Shown piece by piece: positions 42,475 through 50,887 of a stretch of DNA of 64,000 bases. Position 1 is the first letter of the stretch; each line of letters begins with the position of its first letter. Location of the stretch: the NCBI GenBank assembly GCA_945897805.1, contig CAMDFX010000015.1:1-64000 (forward strand), read 5' to 3'. The notes beneath the pieces were generated by a model. The model did no database searches, was not told the DNA's origin, and saw nothing but the letters and a program-made list of their open reading frames with translations. This DNA comes from Chryseobacterium gleum. GTDB taxonomy: Bacteria; Bacteroidota; Bacteroidia; Flavobacteriales_D; Crocinitomicaceae. Both the position numbers and the translations under genes were made by a program.

Positions 42475-43074
42475 ATGGCTTTTGAATTACCAAATTTACC
42501 TTATGCATATGATGCATTAGAGCCGCATATTGATGCGCGAACGATGGAAATACACCACAGTAAACACCACAATGCTTACACAACCAATTTGAATGCAGCA
42601 ATCGCAGGAACAGATTTGCAAGGAAAATCAATTGAAGAAATTTTAAAAAACTGTGCTGACAAACCTGCAGTTAGAAATAACGGCGGTGGATTTTGGAATC
42701 ATTGTTTCTTTTGGGAAATTATGGCACCAAATGCTGGCGGAAATCCAACAGGAGATTTGGCTACTGACATTGACAATACTTTTGGATCTTTCGAAGCGTT
42801 CAAAGACGAGTTTGCTAAAGCTGCAACAACAAGATTTGGTTCTGGTTGGGCTTGGTTGTGTGTAACTGATGGAAAATTAGAAGTTTGTTCAACGCCAAAT
42901 CAAGACAATCCATTGATGGGTGAAGGTTGCAAAGGTACCGCAATTTTAGGTTTAGATGTTTGGGAACATGCTTATTATTTGAATTATCAAAACAGACGAC
43001 CAGATTACATCAACGCATTTTTTAATGTGATTAATTGGGAAGTTGTTTCAAAAAAATATGCAGAAGCAAAATAA
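42475..43074 (+). CDS. sodA: Superoxide dismutase, Mn-type
   Basis: Dismutates superoxide to oxygen and peroxide in the cytoplasm. 199 residues with metal ligands H27 (MEIHHSKHH), H76 (FWNHCFFW), D161 and H165 ([13 protein letters not shown]). The glutamine that tunes the metal is Q143 in PNQDNPL, the Mn-type position, while G71-G72 occupy the place where Fe-SODs have Ala-Gln; hence Mn or cambialistic. No signal peptide. Single gene with a strong promoter and terminator. Confidence 0.96.
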   Translation: MAFELPNLPYAYDALEPHIDARTMEIHHSKHHNAYTTNLNAAIAGTDLQGKSIEEILKNCADKPAVRNNGGGFWNHCFFWEIMAPNAGGNPTGDLATDIDNTFGSFEAFKDEFAKAATTRFGSGWAWLCVTDGKLEVCSTPNQDNPLMGEGCKGTAILGLDVWEHAYYLNYQNRRPDYINAFFNVINWEVVSKKYAEAK

Positions 43075-43096
43075 TTTTTAAATTTCAAATAATCAA

Positions 43097-43127
43097 AAAT
43101 CCATGTTTTCGGGCATGGATTTTTTTA
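43097..43127 (+). terminator. Terminator after sodA
   Basis: AAATCCATG / CATGGATTT stem, 8-base loop, T-run. Confidence 0.93.
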
Positions 43128-43133
43128 TGCCAC

Positions 43134-43166
43134 AAAAAAGCCGCTAACCAGTAGATTAGCGGCTTT
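43134..43166 (-). terminator. Terminator after mdh
   Basis: AAAGCCGCTAA / TTAGCGGCTTT stem with T-run on the minus strand. Confidence 0.93.
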
Positions 43167-43187
43167 CAAGAATATATTTAATTTGAA

Positions 43188-44126
43188 TTATGCCTCTGCA
43201 TTCATGTTATCCAACACCTCCATCACACCTTTCACCGCAACAGCTGATTCTTCTAACAACGCTTTCTCTGCATCATTCAATTGTAATTCAATAATTTTCT
43301 CGATGCCGTTTTTGCCGAGAATAACTGGAACACCTAAATAAATATCTTTCATTCCGTATTCACCATTCAACCAGGCACAAACTGGGAAAATTCTTTTTTG
43401 GTCACGCACAATTGCTTCAACCATCTGAGCAGCAGCAGCGCCTGGAGCATACCATGCAGAAGTTCCTAATAATTTAACGATTTCACCACCACCAAATTTT
43501 GTTCTTTCGATTATTTCATTCAACTTTTCCTCAGAAATCAATTCAGTTACAGGAATTCCAGAAACAGTAGTATATCTTGGAAGTGGGACCATTGTATCAC
43601 CATGACCACCCATTAATACTGCTTGAATATCTTTAGGGGAAACACCTAATTCAGTTGCCAAGAAAGCTCTGTAACGCGCTGTATCAAGCACTCCAGCCAT
43701 TCCAAACACTTTGCTTGAATCAACTTTCGCATTCAAATATGCACAATAAGTCATTACATCTAATGGATTAGAAACAATGATAATGATTGCATCAGGAGAA
43801 TGTTTGATAATATTTTCAGTAACTGTTTTAACGATTCCAGCATTGGTAGCAATCAAATCATCACGAGACATTCCTGGCTTTCTTGGTAAACCAGAAGTGA
43901 TAACAACTACGTCAGAATTAGCAGTTTTAGAATAATCATTTGTTGAACCAGTTGTTCTTGAATCGTACAAATTAATTGGTGATTTTTGCCAAATATCCAA
44001 TGCTTTACCTTCTGCAAAACCTTCTTTGATGTCTAATAATACGATTTCATTGGCAATTTCTCTTTGGGCAAGAACGTCAGCACAAGTCGCACCTACATTT
44101 CCTGCACCCACTACAGTTACTTTCAT
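43188..44126 (-). CDS. mdh: Malate dehydrogenase
   Basis: NAD-dependent oxidation of malate to oxaloacetate in the TCA cycle. 312 residues of the LDH-like MDH type: GAGNVGAT Rossmann loop, R82 and R88 in GLPRKPGMSRDDL (the Arg pair selecting dicarboxylates over pyruvate), R151 near LDTAR and catalytic H175 in MGGHGDTMVP. Monocistronic. Confidence 0.97.
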   Translation of the reverse strand: MKVTVVGAGNVGATCADVLAQREIANEIVLLDIKEGFAEGKALDIWQKSPINLYDSRTTGSTNDYSKTANSDVVVITSGLPRKPGMSRDDLIATNAGIVKTVTENIIKHSPDAIIIIVSNPLDVMTYCAYLNAKVDSSKVFGMAGVLDTARYRAFLATELGVSPKDIQAVLMGGHGDTMVPLPRYTTVSGIPVTELISEEKLNEIIERTKFGGGEIVKLLGTSAWYAPGAAAAQMVEAIVRDQKRIFPVCAWLNGEYGMKDIYLGVPVILGKNGIEKIIELQLNDAEKALLEESAVAVKGVMEVLDNMNAEA

Positions 44127-44155
44127 GTTGATCTATTTATTAAAATTTACTCTTT

Positions 44156-44163
44156 CAAATTTA
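44156..44163 (-). promoter_or_regulatory. -7 box TAAATTTG before mdh
   Basis: Exact TAnnTTTG match on the minus strand, 29 bases before the ATG. Confidence 0.45.
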
Positions 44164-44290
44164 CGCGTTAAAGTTACTACAATTGTACTTATTTGGCTCT
44201 AATTTGTTAGGAAATTTATAGAATTGTCAATAAGAAATAACAATCTTTGTATAATGGCAACCGTTCTAATTATCTTGCGTCATTAAAACG

Positions 44291-44869
44291 TTGAATGTGG
44301 AAACAAAAAAAGTAGAATTAGATTTGATTATCAAAGGCTGTATTCAGAACGAACGCAAAGCCCAAGAGAAATTATTTGCTATGTTTTATGGAAAAATGTT
44401 AAGTGTTTGCTTGCGTTACACCATTGATCATGATTCTGCTCAGGAGATTCTGCAAGATGGATTTATAAAGGTCTTTGAAAAAATTGAATCTTTTGATTTT
44501 AAGGGTTCTTTTGAAGGTTGGTTGAGAAGAATTATTGCAAATACAGCAATTGATTCCATTAGAAAAAACAAAAGAAAACCTGTGTTATTTGAAAATGATA
44601 CAGATTTTGTTTCTGAAATTATCAATCCTATGGAGGATGCAGAAATTGAAAGTTTTAAAACTTTAAAAGCAGAAATAGCGATGGAAGCGATTAATAAACT
44701 CTCTCCAGGCTACAAAGCTGTTTTTAACTTATATGTTTTGGAGGAATATACCCACAAAGAAATCGCAGAAATTCTTGGAATTAGCGAAGGTACCTCCAAA
44801 TCAAATTTAGCCAAAGCCAAACAAAATCTTCAACGAATAATAGAAACGAAACTTGTTAAATTCGATTAG
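44291..44869 (+). CDS. ECF-type RNA polymerase sigma factor
   Basis: A 192-residue sigma-70 family protein with sigma2 (DGFIKVFEKIESFDFKGSFEGWLRRIIANTAIDSIRK) and sigma4 (YTHKEIAEILGISEGTSKSNLAKAK) and no sigma3, so an extracytoplasmic-function factor. The start is uncertain: TTG 44291 is given; GTG 44297 is equally possible, and the nearby ATG is out of frame. The next gene begins one base after the stop and encodes a single-pass membrane protein, the layout of a sigma/anti-sigma pair. Confidence 0.93.
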   Translation: MNVETKKVELDLIIKGCIQNERKAQEKLFAMFYGKMLSVCLRYTIDHDSAQEILQDGFIKVFEKIESFDFKGSFEGWLRRIIANTAIDSIRKNKRKPVLFENDTDFVSEIINPMEDAEIESFKTLKAEIAMEAINKLSPGYKAVFNLYVLEEYTHKEIAEILGISEGTSKSNLAKAKQNLQRIIETKLVKFD

Positions 44870-44870
44870 A

Positions 44871-46097
44871 ATGAGCAATATAGAAGAAATATTTAAAAAT
44901 AGTTTGAAAGACATCGAAGCTCCATATGATGCAAAAGCATGGGAAGCAATGTCAAAAAGATTAGATCAACATTTACCTGTAAAAAGTGTAAAAACTTCCT
45001 TCCAATGGGCGTGGGTAGCTTCATCAATACTAATTATTGGTATCGTTGCGTTTTTTGCATTGCAGAAAAATGAATCCAGTAACAAGACTGCCAAAAAATT
45101 GAATAAAGGCGAAAATCCAATTTCAAATACAAATAAGGTTGAATCGAAAAATGCAACTGTGAAACAAATTGCATCTACTACCAATACTGAATCAATTTCT
45201 AATTCCAAGAATCTTTCTCCTATTAACAATGAAGAAACTGAAAAGGAACTGTTGAATAGCATACCACCGAAAAAAGCTGAAAACGTTTACATTTCGAATC
45301 AAGCTAATTTTGGCACGCCTGATCCTGAGATCATTCTCCCTAAATTTTCAAATAAATATTGTGAAAATGAAATTATCGAGGTTCAAAACTCAAACAATCG
45401 TGGTATTAATCTTATTTCGGCGAACGGGACAAACAAGCTAATCAAAGAAAAAAACACATCAAACATCGAGCTAGTTGCTGGTGACTATTTTTTCAGCTAT
45501 GTTAATAATGGAAAAATTCAAAAAGACTTTGCATTTTCCGTCTCTCCTAAAGTAAAAGCTGATTTTTATGCTGATGACGAAATGGTTTTCTACAAAGGTT
45601 TACCTGTTATTAATTTATCATCAATCAATACTGCTTTGAAATACACCTGGTTAAATGATAAAGGAGTTGTACTTTCAAAGGAAAAAAGTTTTGATGCGCA
45701 CTTGTTCAGTAAAGGCAATCACTCCATTTCCTTGATAGTTCAAGCTGAAAATGGTTGCGAAAGTAAAATCACAAAAAACGTAAGGTGTGAGGCAAGCTAC
45801 AATTTATTGGCCATGAACAGTTTTATTCCAACAAGTTCGAATTCTAAAATCAATACATTCCTTCCTTATGCATTATTAGAACGAAACATTCCTTTTACAA
45901 TGCAAATAATCGATCCGAAAACGGGACAAATATTATATGAAACTAAAAATGAATCAGAACCTTGGGACGGAATAGATAAACGAACTCAGCAATTGATTGC
46001 ACCTTCTACGCCATATATCTGGAAGGTTAATTTAGAAAAACCAGAAATTGGTGAATCAAAAAATTACCAAGGCACAATCACCAGATTTGAAGATTAA
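44871..46097 (+). CDS. Single-pass membrane protein with CHU_C-like C terminus, candidate anti-sigma factor
   Basis: A 408-residue protein: a short cytoplasmic N terminus (1-44; IEEIFKNSLKDIEAPYDAKAW, a motif common in Bacteroidota sigma-linked membrane proteins), one transmembrane helix (45-65), an Asn/Lys/Ser-rich stretch (66-150), a PKD-like beta domain (about 215-305) and a C-terminal region (315-408) matching the gliding-motility/CHU_C pattern: FIPTSSNSKINTF, FTMQIIDPKTGQILYE, PWDG, APSTPYIWKV. CHU_C is normally the T9SS type B sorting signal; here it sits on a protein with no cleavable signal. It follows the sigma gene by 1 bp. Function as anti-sigma or sensor is inferred from context. 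Confidence 0.8.
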   Translation: MSNIEEIFKNSLKDIEAPYDAKAWEAMSKRLDQHLPVKSVKTSFQWAWVASSILIIGIVAFFALQKNESSNKTAKKLNKGENPISNTNKVESKNATVKQIASTTNTESISNSKNLSPINNEETEKELLNSIPPKKAENVYISNQANFGTPDPEIILPKFSNKYCENEIIEVQNSNNRGINLISANGTNKLIKEKNTSNIELVAGDYFFSYVNNGKIQKDFAFSVSPKVKADFYADDEMVFYKGLPVINLSSINTALKYTWLNDKGVVLSKEKSFDAHLFSKGNHSISLIVQAENGCESKITKNVRCEASYNLLAMNSFIPTSSNSKINTFLPYALLERNIPFTMQIIDPKTGQILYETKNESEPWDGIDKRTQQLIAPSTPYIWKVNLEKPEIGESKNYQGTITRFED

Positions 46098-46117
46098 TAG
46101 CTTTAAGATTTAATGGA

Positions 46118-46147
46118 AAAGTCATTGGTTAACCAATGGCTTTTTTT
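46118..46147 (+). terminator. Terminator after the sigma/membrane protein pair
   Basis: CATTGG-TTAA-CCAATG stem followed by GC and a T-run. Confidence 0.85.
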
Positions 46148-46393
46148 GTTTTAGTAAATTTCATGAACTAATATTAATATCTCATCACCTAAAAACCTTG
46201 CAACAGAATTAAAAAGAATCTAATCAACGGACTTCTCTTCCATCCAAAAGCTAGATAGCAAAGTGAGTTTGGTTTTCAACTTTTATATAATAGCAAGTGA
46301 CATTAGGTATCTTAAAAATTAATGCTCCTGGGAATCAAAATGAAATCCAACCTACCAGTGAATGAAGATAATTAATTATTAACAGCTAATTTA

Positions 46394-46519
46394 TTATCTT
46401 CCAAGTACTCGTTTTACAATTTTCTTTCTGTTTTTCTTGAAGAAAGCTAATCTTGGGATATATGAAAATATAAAATAATCAAGCGTTTGGAAAAGGTTGA
46501 TTTCGTAATCTATTTTTAG
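46394..46519 (-). pseudogene. Possible 3' fragment of a lost gene
   Basis: The 522-bp gap 46098-46619 contains two terminators and, on the minus strand, a 41-codon open stretch without a start codon whose translation (EINLFQTLDYFIFSYIPRLA and a basic tail KKNRKKIVKRVLGR then stop) reads like the hydrophobic-basic C terminus of a protein. No family recognised. The remaining sequence is AT-rich with nothing visible. Confidence 0.25.
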
Positions 46520-46566
46520 CTAACAATGAACATCTAAAATGTTTTTTAAATGTCAAACTTTAAAGC

Positions 46567-46602
46567 AAAAAAAAAGTCCTTCCACCGAAGTGAAAGGACT
46601 TT
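46567..46602 (-). terminator. Terminator after the T9SS cargo gene
   Basis: AAAGTCCTT-C-CAC / GTG-A-AAGGACTTT stem with a CGAA tetraloop and T-run on the minus strand. Confidence 0.93.
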
Positions 46603-46619
46603 AAATAAGTGAGTTAAAA

Positions 46620-47504
46620 TTATTTTTTAACGAAAGTACTTTTTACAGACTCACCGCTAGTTGTAGCGATTTGGTAGATGTACATTCCTGCGTTCAAAGA
46701 AGAAACGTTTACAGAACCTGCAGCACCGTTAGCATCTTGAGATAACAATAATTTTCCATCTAAGCTATAAATATTAATAGATGTAGCTTCAGTTCCTTTG
46801 ACATTGAAGTTCAATACATCTGAAGTTGGATTTGGATAAATCACTGAATTAGCGATATTATTTTCTTCAACATTTGCAGATGAACCAGTACTCATAGTAA
46901 TTGCATCTAACTGCAATTCAGAACCTACTCTTGGTAAAATAAAACCATTAAAAACAGACCCAATAGAAGAAGAACTTAACAAAAAGATTTGGTTTGGTGT
47001 TCCCATACCACTAGCCGCAATAACAGGAATGGTTCTATCTGTCCAAGTTGAAACGTTACCTGTAAAAATGGTAACACCTTGAAACAATAATACGTCATCA
47101 GCTACTCCAACAAATAATGTATCGTAAATTTCAATTACAAAACAAGCAGTATCACTTTCAACTGGCGCATATTTGAATTTCAAACTTACACTTACAGCAG
47201 ATGGATTACTTAACGGTCCGTTTATTTCTTGACTAATTGTTCCAGCAATTGTATCAGAAGTAAAACCAACAGCTGCAGCTAAAGGAGCATCTAAAACTGT
47301 AGTTAAATTTGCAGCTTGTGCGCCTTCACCTGGCATTGCAGTTTGAGATTTAAAAATCCCCGTTCCCCAACCTGCTGTTTCAGAAACATTTGGAAAAGTT
47401 GGAAAAGGTGTTGTAAATGCAGCTTCAAAATTTCCATTTACTAATTGTGCAGATGCAGTTCCTGCTAATAAAATTCCTGCAATTAAAGTGTAAATTTTTC
47501 TCAT
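46620..47504 (-). CDS. T9SS type A cargo protein of unknown function
   Basis: A 294-residue secreted protein: signal peptide (MRKIYTLIAGILLAGTASA), a NGNFEAAFTTPFPTFPNVSETAGW opening typical of secreted beta-sandwich domains (like PCMD), a central jelly-roll-like region, and a C-terminal T9SS type A sorting domain (NSVIYPNPTSDVLNF to VKSTFVKK). No active site seen. Likely a surface-attached or released binding protein. It lies close to the sigma/CHU_C pair but has its own promoter and terminator. Confidence 0.85.
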   Translation of the reverse strand: MRKIYTLIAGILLAGTASAQLVNGNFEAAFTTPFPTFPNVSETAGWGTGIFKSQTAMPGEGAQAANLTTVLDAPLAAAVGFTSDTIAGTISQEINGPLSNPSAVSVSLKFKYAPVESDTACFVIEIYDTLFVGVADDVLLFQGVTIFTGNVSTWTDRTIPVIAASGMGTPNQIFLLSSSSIGSVFNGFILPRVGSELQLDAITMSTGSSANVEENNIANSVIYPNPTSDVLNFNVKGTEATSINIYSLDGKLLLSQDANGAAGSVNVSSLNAGMYIYQIATTSGESVKSTFVKK

Positions 47505-47526
47505 AGTTTTTTAAATTAAATTCGTC

Positions 47527-47559
47527 CAAATGTACAACGAAAATTTAAATTTACACAAA
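47527..47559 (-). promoter_or_regulatory. Consensus promoter of the T9SS cargo gene
   Basis: On the minus strand TTTG (47556-47559), 21 bases, TACATTTG (47527-47534), 22 bases before the ATG: a full -33/-7 match. The rest of the 255-bp gap to the protease gene is AT-rich. Confidence 0.7.
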
Positions 47560-47759
47560 TTGACAGGGATTTTTTTTGAACCGTGAACTTTTAATATCTA
47601 TTGAGTGGTAAATCGATAAAATGTTAGCTGTAAAAATCATAAAAAATTTAATGGAACTTTTTAAAAAAGCTTAGCTAAATTCCTACCAATTTAAATGAAT
47701 GCAAAAAAATTCTTTTTATCTCCAACTTTCTTTGTATTTTAGTGAACAAAAATTTAACT

Positions 47760-49979
47760 ATGAAGTCCCCACTTCTCATTTTAATAGTCTTTTTTACATC
47801 TTCTCGTTTATTTGGACAAGACTTCACTGTTTTAAATGAAAATGATTTTGAAATAGTGATAATGCATCAATTAAAGGACAAAAAACTAGAAAAAATTGAC
47901 TTAAACAGTTTAGAATATATCAATTTTAAATCTAATTTCAAAAACACTGCAGAAAAAACTGGAGCTCCTGCACTGCCAAAATTTAGCACCTCAATTTTGA
48001 TTCCTGACAGAGGAAATATCAATATTGAAATACTTTATAGTGACTTTTATGAAATCGAAAACGTAAATGTTTTGCCTTCCAAAGGAAATTTAAAAAGAAA
48101 CATTGATCCATCAAAAATTGAATATCAATTTGGAGAATCTTATACAAAAGATGAATTTTACCCTGGTAATTTGGCTGAAATTTCCAATCCTTTTATCTTG
48201 AGAGCAGAAAGAGGTGTAAATGTTACTGTTTTTCCTTATCAATACAACCCAATTTCTAAGAGAATTCGCGTCTATGAAAACATTCAAATCAAATTACTCC
48301 ATGATAAAAAAGAGCAAGGAATCAATGAAATATTAGCTACATCAAAGTCTAAACCTTTTAACAACTCATTTTTCTTAAACACAAAAACACAAAAATATAC
48401 TTCCATTGAGGAAAATGGCGATTTATTGGTGATTTGCCCAGACTCACTCATTGAAACAATTCAACCATTTGGGAACTGGAAAAATCAAAAGGGAATTTTC
48501 ACAAAAATTGTGGGAACTTCCGTTACAGGCACTTCAGCCCTTGCAATTAAAAATTATATTCAAAATGAATACAATTCAAATCCAAATCTACTTTATCTTC
48601 TGCTAGTTGGCGACCAGGCTGAAATTCCAGCCTATATTTATGGTACTTCAGGTGGTGAAGAAATAATCAGCGACACTTATTACAGTCAAATGGCTGGGAC
48701 AGATTTTTATCCCGAATTATTTGTAGGAAGATTTTCTGGGAGTACTGCGCAGATAAAAAACATGGTTGATCGCGTTTTAGAATACGAAAAAAATCCTTCT
48801 GCAGGAGATTGGATGACCAATGCGATAGGAATAGGTTCAAGTGAAGGCGCTGGAATTGGTGATGACAATGAAGAAGATTGGATTCATTTACGAAATATAA
48901 AAAACCAACTGACAAATTTTGGCTACAACCAAGTTTATGAATTTTATGATGGGTCGCATGGAGAACAAGATGCGGTTGGTGATCCAAATTCAGCTATTAT
49001 ATTACCCGCATTAAATAGCGGCATTGGATTGTTGAATTACACCGGACATGGCGATATCAATGAAATGGTCACTGGAAGCTTCACCTCATTGAATGTTAAC
49101 AATGCATCAAACAACGGAAAATATCCCTTTGTAGTTTCTGTCGCTTGCAACAATGGTACTTTTATTTACGGAAATTGTTTGTCTGAAACTTGGTTGAGAG
49201 CAAGTAAAAATGGTACTCCAAGTGGAGCGATAGGTGCTTGTGGTTCTTCAATCTTGATGTCTTGGGCTCCACCGATGCAAACACAAGACGAAATGACTTC
49301 GATTTTAACAGAATCTTATCCAACGAATAAAAAAATCACTTTGGGTGGACTTTTTTACAATGCGCAATTAAGCATGTTGGAAAACTATCCAGGAGCTGAT
49401 GGAGACGAAGTGATGCAAACTTGGGTGTTTTTTGGAGATCCTTCAGTAGAATTTAGAAATAAAATAACGCAAGAATTGAGTGTAAATCATGTTACCCAGA
49501 TTGCCCAATCAGAAACACAACTTAATATTGCTTGCAACCAAGAACTTGCAACAATTGCAGTGTCACAAAATAATATTTTACTTGCTAAAGGAACAATAAA
49601 TGCTGGAAATGTAAATTTAACACTTCCTACATTGACTTCAAATTTACCTTTAACAGTGACAGCAACAAAGCAAAATTTCAAAGCATATCAAGGCAATATT
49701 CAAGTTGGGAATGGTCCTTTAGAGATTAATGAAGCTGATTTTGAATTGTTATCAGTTTTCCCAAATCCAACTGCTGATTTACTGCAAATCAATATTCAAT
49801 GTAAATCAAAAGCAACACTTACAATCTTAGATTTATCTGGGAAGATTATCCAAAGCAAAAATTTGCAAGTTGGAAACTCGTTGGAGCAAATTGATTTGTC
49901 GGCGCTTGCAAATGGAATTTATCAATTGAAGATTGAATCACTAAAAGCGCAAAAACTGGTAAAAATTATCAAAAATTAA
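47760..49979 (+). CDS. Gingipain-like C25 cysteine protease with T9SS sorting domain
   Basis: A 739-residue secreted peptidase: signal peptide, an N-terminal propeptide-like region (to about 215), then a caspase-like C25 catalytic domain with H430 in YTGHGDINE and C463 in VSVACNNGTF, the dyad positions of gingipains, and preserved flanking motifs (LLLVGDQAEIP, YYSQMAGTDFYPELFVGRFSG, WVFFGDPSVEF). An Ig-like stretch follows, and the last 75 residues (LLSVFPNPTADLLQI to KLVKIIKN) are a T9SS type A sorting domain. PorU, the T9SS sortase, is also C25 but lacks this tail, so this is cargo. ATG 47760 chosen over an upstream GTG. Confidence 0.92.
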   Translation: MKSPLLILIVFFTSSRLFGQDFTVLNENDFEIVIMHQLKDKKLEKIDLNSLEYINFKSNFKNTAEKTGAPALPKFSTSILIPDRGNINIEILYSDFYEIENVNVLPSKGNLKRNIDPSKIEYQFGESYTKDEFYPGNLAEISNPFILRAERGVNVTVFPYQYNPISKRIRVYENIQIKLLHDKKEQGINEILATSKSKPFNNSFFLNTKTQKYTSIEENGDLLVICPDSLIETIQPFGNWKNQKGIFTKIVGTSVTGTSALAIKNYIQNEYNSNPNLLYLLLVGDQAEIPAYIYGTSGGEEIISDTYYSQMAGTDFYPELFVGRFSGSTAQIKNMVDRVLEYEKNPSAGDWMTNAIGIGSSEGAGIGDDNEEDWIHLRNIKNQLTNFGYNQVYEFYDGSHGEQDAVGDPNSAIILPALNSGIGLLNYTGHGDINEMVTGSFTSLNVNNASNNGKYPFVVSVACNNGTFIYGNCLSETWLRASKNGTPSGAIGACGSSILMSWAPPMQTQDEMTSILTESYPTNKKITLGGLFYNAQLSMLENYPGADGDEVMQTWVFFGDPSVEFRNKITQELSVNHVTQIAQSETQLNIACNQELATIAVSQNNILLAKGTINAGNVNLTLPTLTSNLPLTVTATKQNFKAYQGNIQVGNGPLEINEADFELLSVFPNPTADLLQINIQCKSKATLTILDLSGKIIQSKNLQVGNSLEQIDLSALANGIYQLKIESLKAQKLVKIIKN

Positions 49980-49994
49980 AGTTTAAATCATTTC

Positions 49995-50765
49995 ATGAAA
50001 ACTAAAAAAGAAATTGTAGATAATTGGTTACCAAGATATACAGGTGAATCATTAGAGAATTTTGGTTCTTATATTATCCTGTGTAACTTTTTGAATTATG
50101 TCACCAAATTTGCGGATGAAAACCAAGTTGAAATTAAAGGAATTGGAAAACCTATGCAATGTGCCACGGCTAATGGAATTACTTTGATTAATTTTGGAAT
50201 GGGAAGTGCTTCTGCTGCAACAGTGATGGATCTACTTTCTGCCATCAAACCAAAAGCGGTTTTATTCTTAGGTAAATGTGGCGGTTTGAAAAAGAAAAAT
50301 GAGGTTGGCGATTTAATTCTTCCGATTGCTGCCATCCGCGGAGAAGGAACAAGCAACGATTATTTTCCGCCGGAAGTTCCAGCTTTGCCTTCTTTTGCTC
50401 TACAAAAAGCGATTTCTACGACGATTCGCGATGCTGGATTTGATTACTGGACAGGAACTTGCTACACCACAAATAGAAGAGTTTGGGAACACGACGATGA
50501 TTTCAAAAAATACTTGAATTCTATTCGAGCAATGGCAATTGACATGGAAACAGCAACAATTTTCACTGTTGGTTTCGCAAATAAAATTCCTACTGGCGCA
50601 TTGCTTTTAGTTTCTGATCAACCGATGATTCCAGAAGGTGTAAAAACTTCTGAAAGTGATACAAAAGTAACTTCTGAATTTGTAGACAGACATTTAGCGA
50701 TGGGAATATTATCACTAAAGCAATTAATCAACAACGGAGATACAGTGAAGCATTTGAGATTTTAA
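49995..50765 (+). CDS. amn: AMP nucleosidase
   Basis: Cleaves AMP to adenine and ribose 5-phosphate. The 256-residue form lacks the N-terminal domain of the E. coli enzyme (484 residues), as usual in Bacteroidota. PNP-like features: NFGMGSASAATVMDLL, FLGKCGGLKKKNEVGD, AMAIDMETATIFTVGF and SDQPMIPEGVKT. It starts 15 bp after the protease gene and may be read from the same transcript, though the functions differ. Confidence 0.92.
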   Translation: MKTKKEIVDNWLPRYTGESLENFGSYIILCNFLNYVTKFADENQVEIKGIGKPMQCATANGITLINFGMGSASAATVMDLLSAIKPKAVLFLGKCGGLKKKNEVGDLILPIAAIRGEGTSNDYFPPEVPALPSFALQKAISTTIRDAGFDYWTGTCYTTNRRVWEHDDDFKKYLNSIRAMAIDMETATIFTVGFANKIPTGALLLVSDQPMIPEGVKTSESDTKVTSEFVDRHLAMGILSLKQLINNGDTVKHLRF

Positions 50766-50796
50766 TCTCGAAATGAAATATTATGTATTGTGCAAG

Positions 50797-50826
50797 GGAT
50801 GGTGAAATTTTCACCGTCTTTTTTTT
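50797..50826 (+). terminator. Terminator after amn
   Basis: Nearly palindromic GATGGTGAAATTTTCACCGTC followed by a T-run; convergent with the next terminator. Confidence 0.88.
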
Positions 50827-50829
50827 GCA

Positions 50830-50865
50830 TTAAAAAAGGACCTCAAATTAAATTTGAAGTCCTTT
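50830..50865 (-). terminator. Terminator of the efflux operon
   Basis: AAAGGAC-C-TCAAATT / AATTTGA-A-GTCCTTT stem with T-run on the minus strand, just after the RND gene stop. Confidence 0.9.
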
Positions 50866-50887
50866 CCTACTCTACAGTATTTTATTA

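Noticed and set aside
47760-49979. T9SS sortase PorU
   Set aside because: The protein shares the C25 domain but ends in a T9SS type A sorting tail and is shorter than PorU, so it is cargo.
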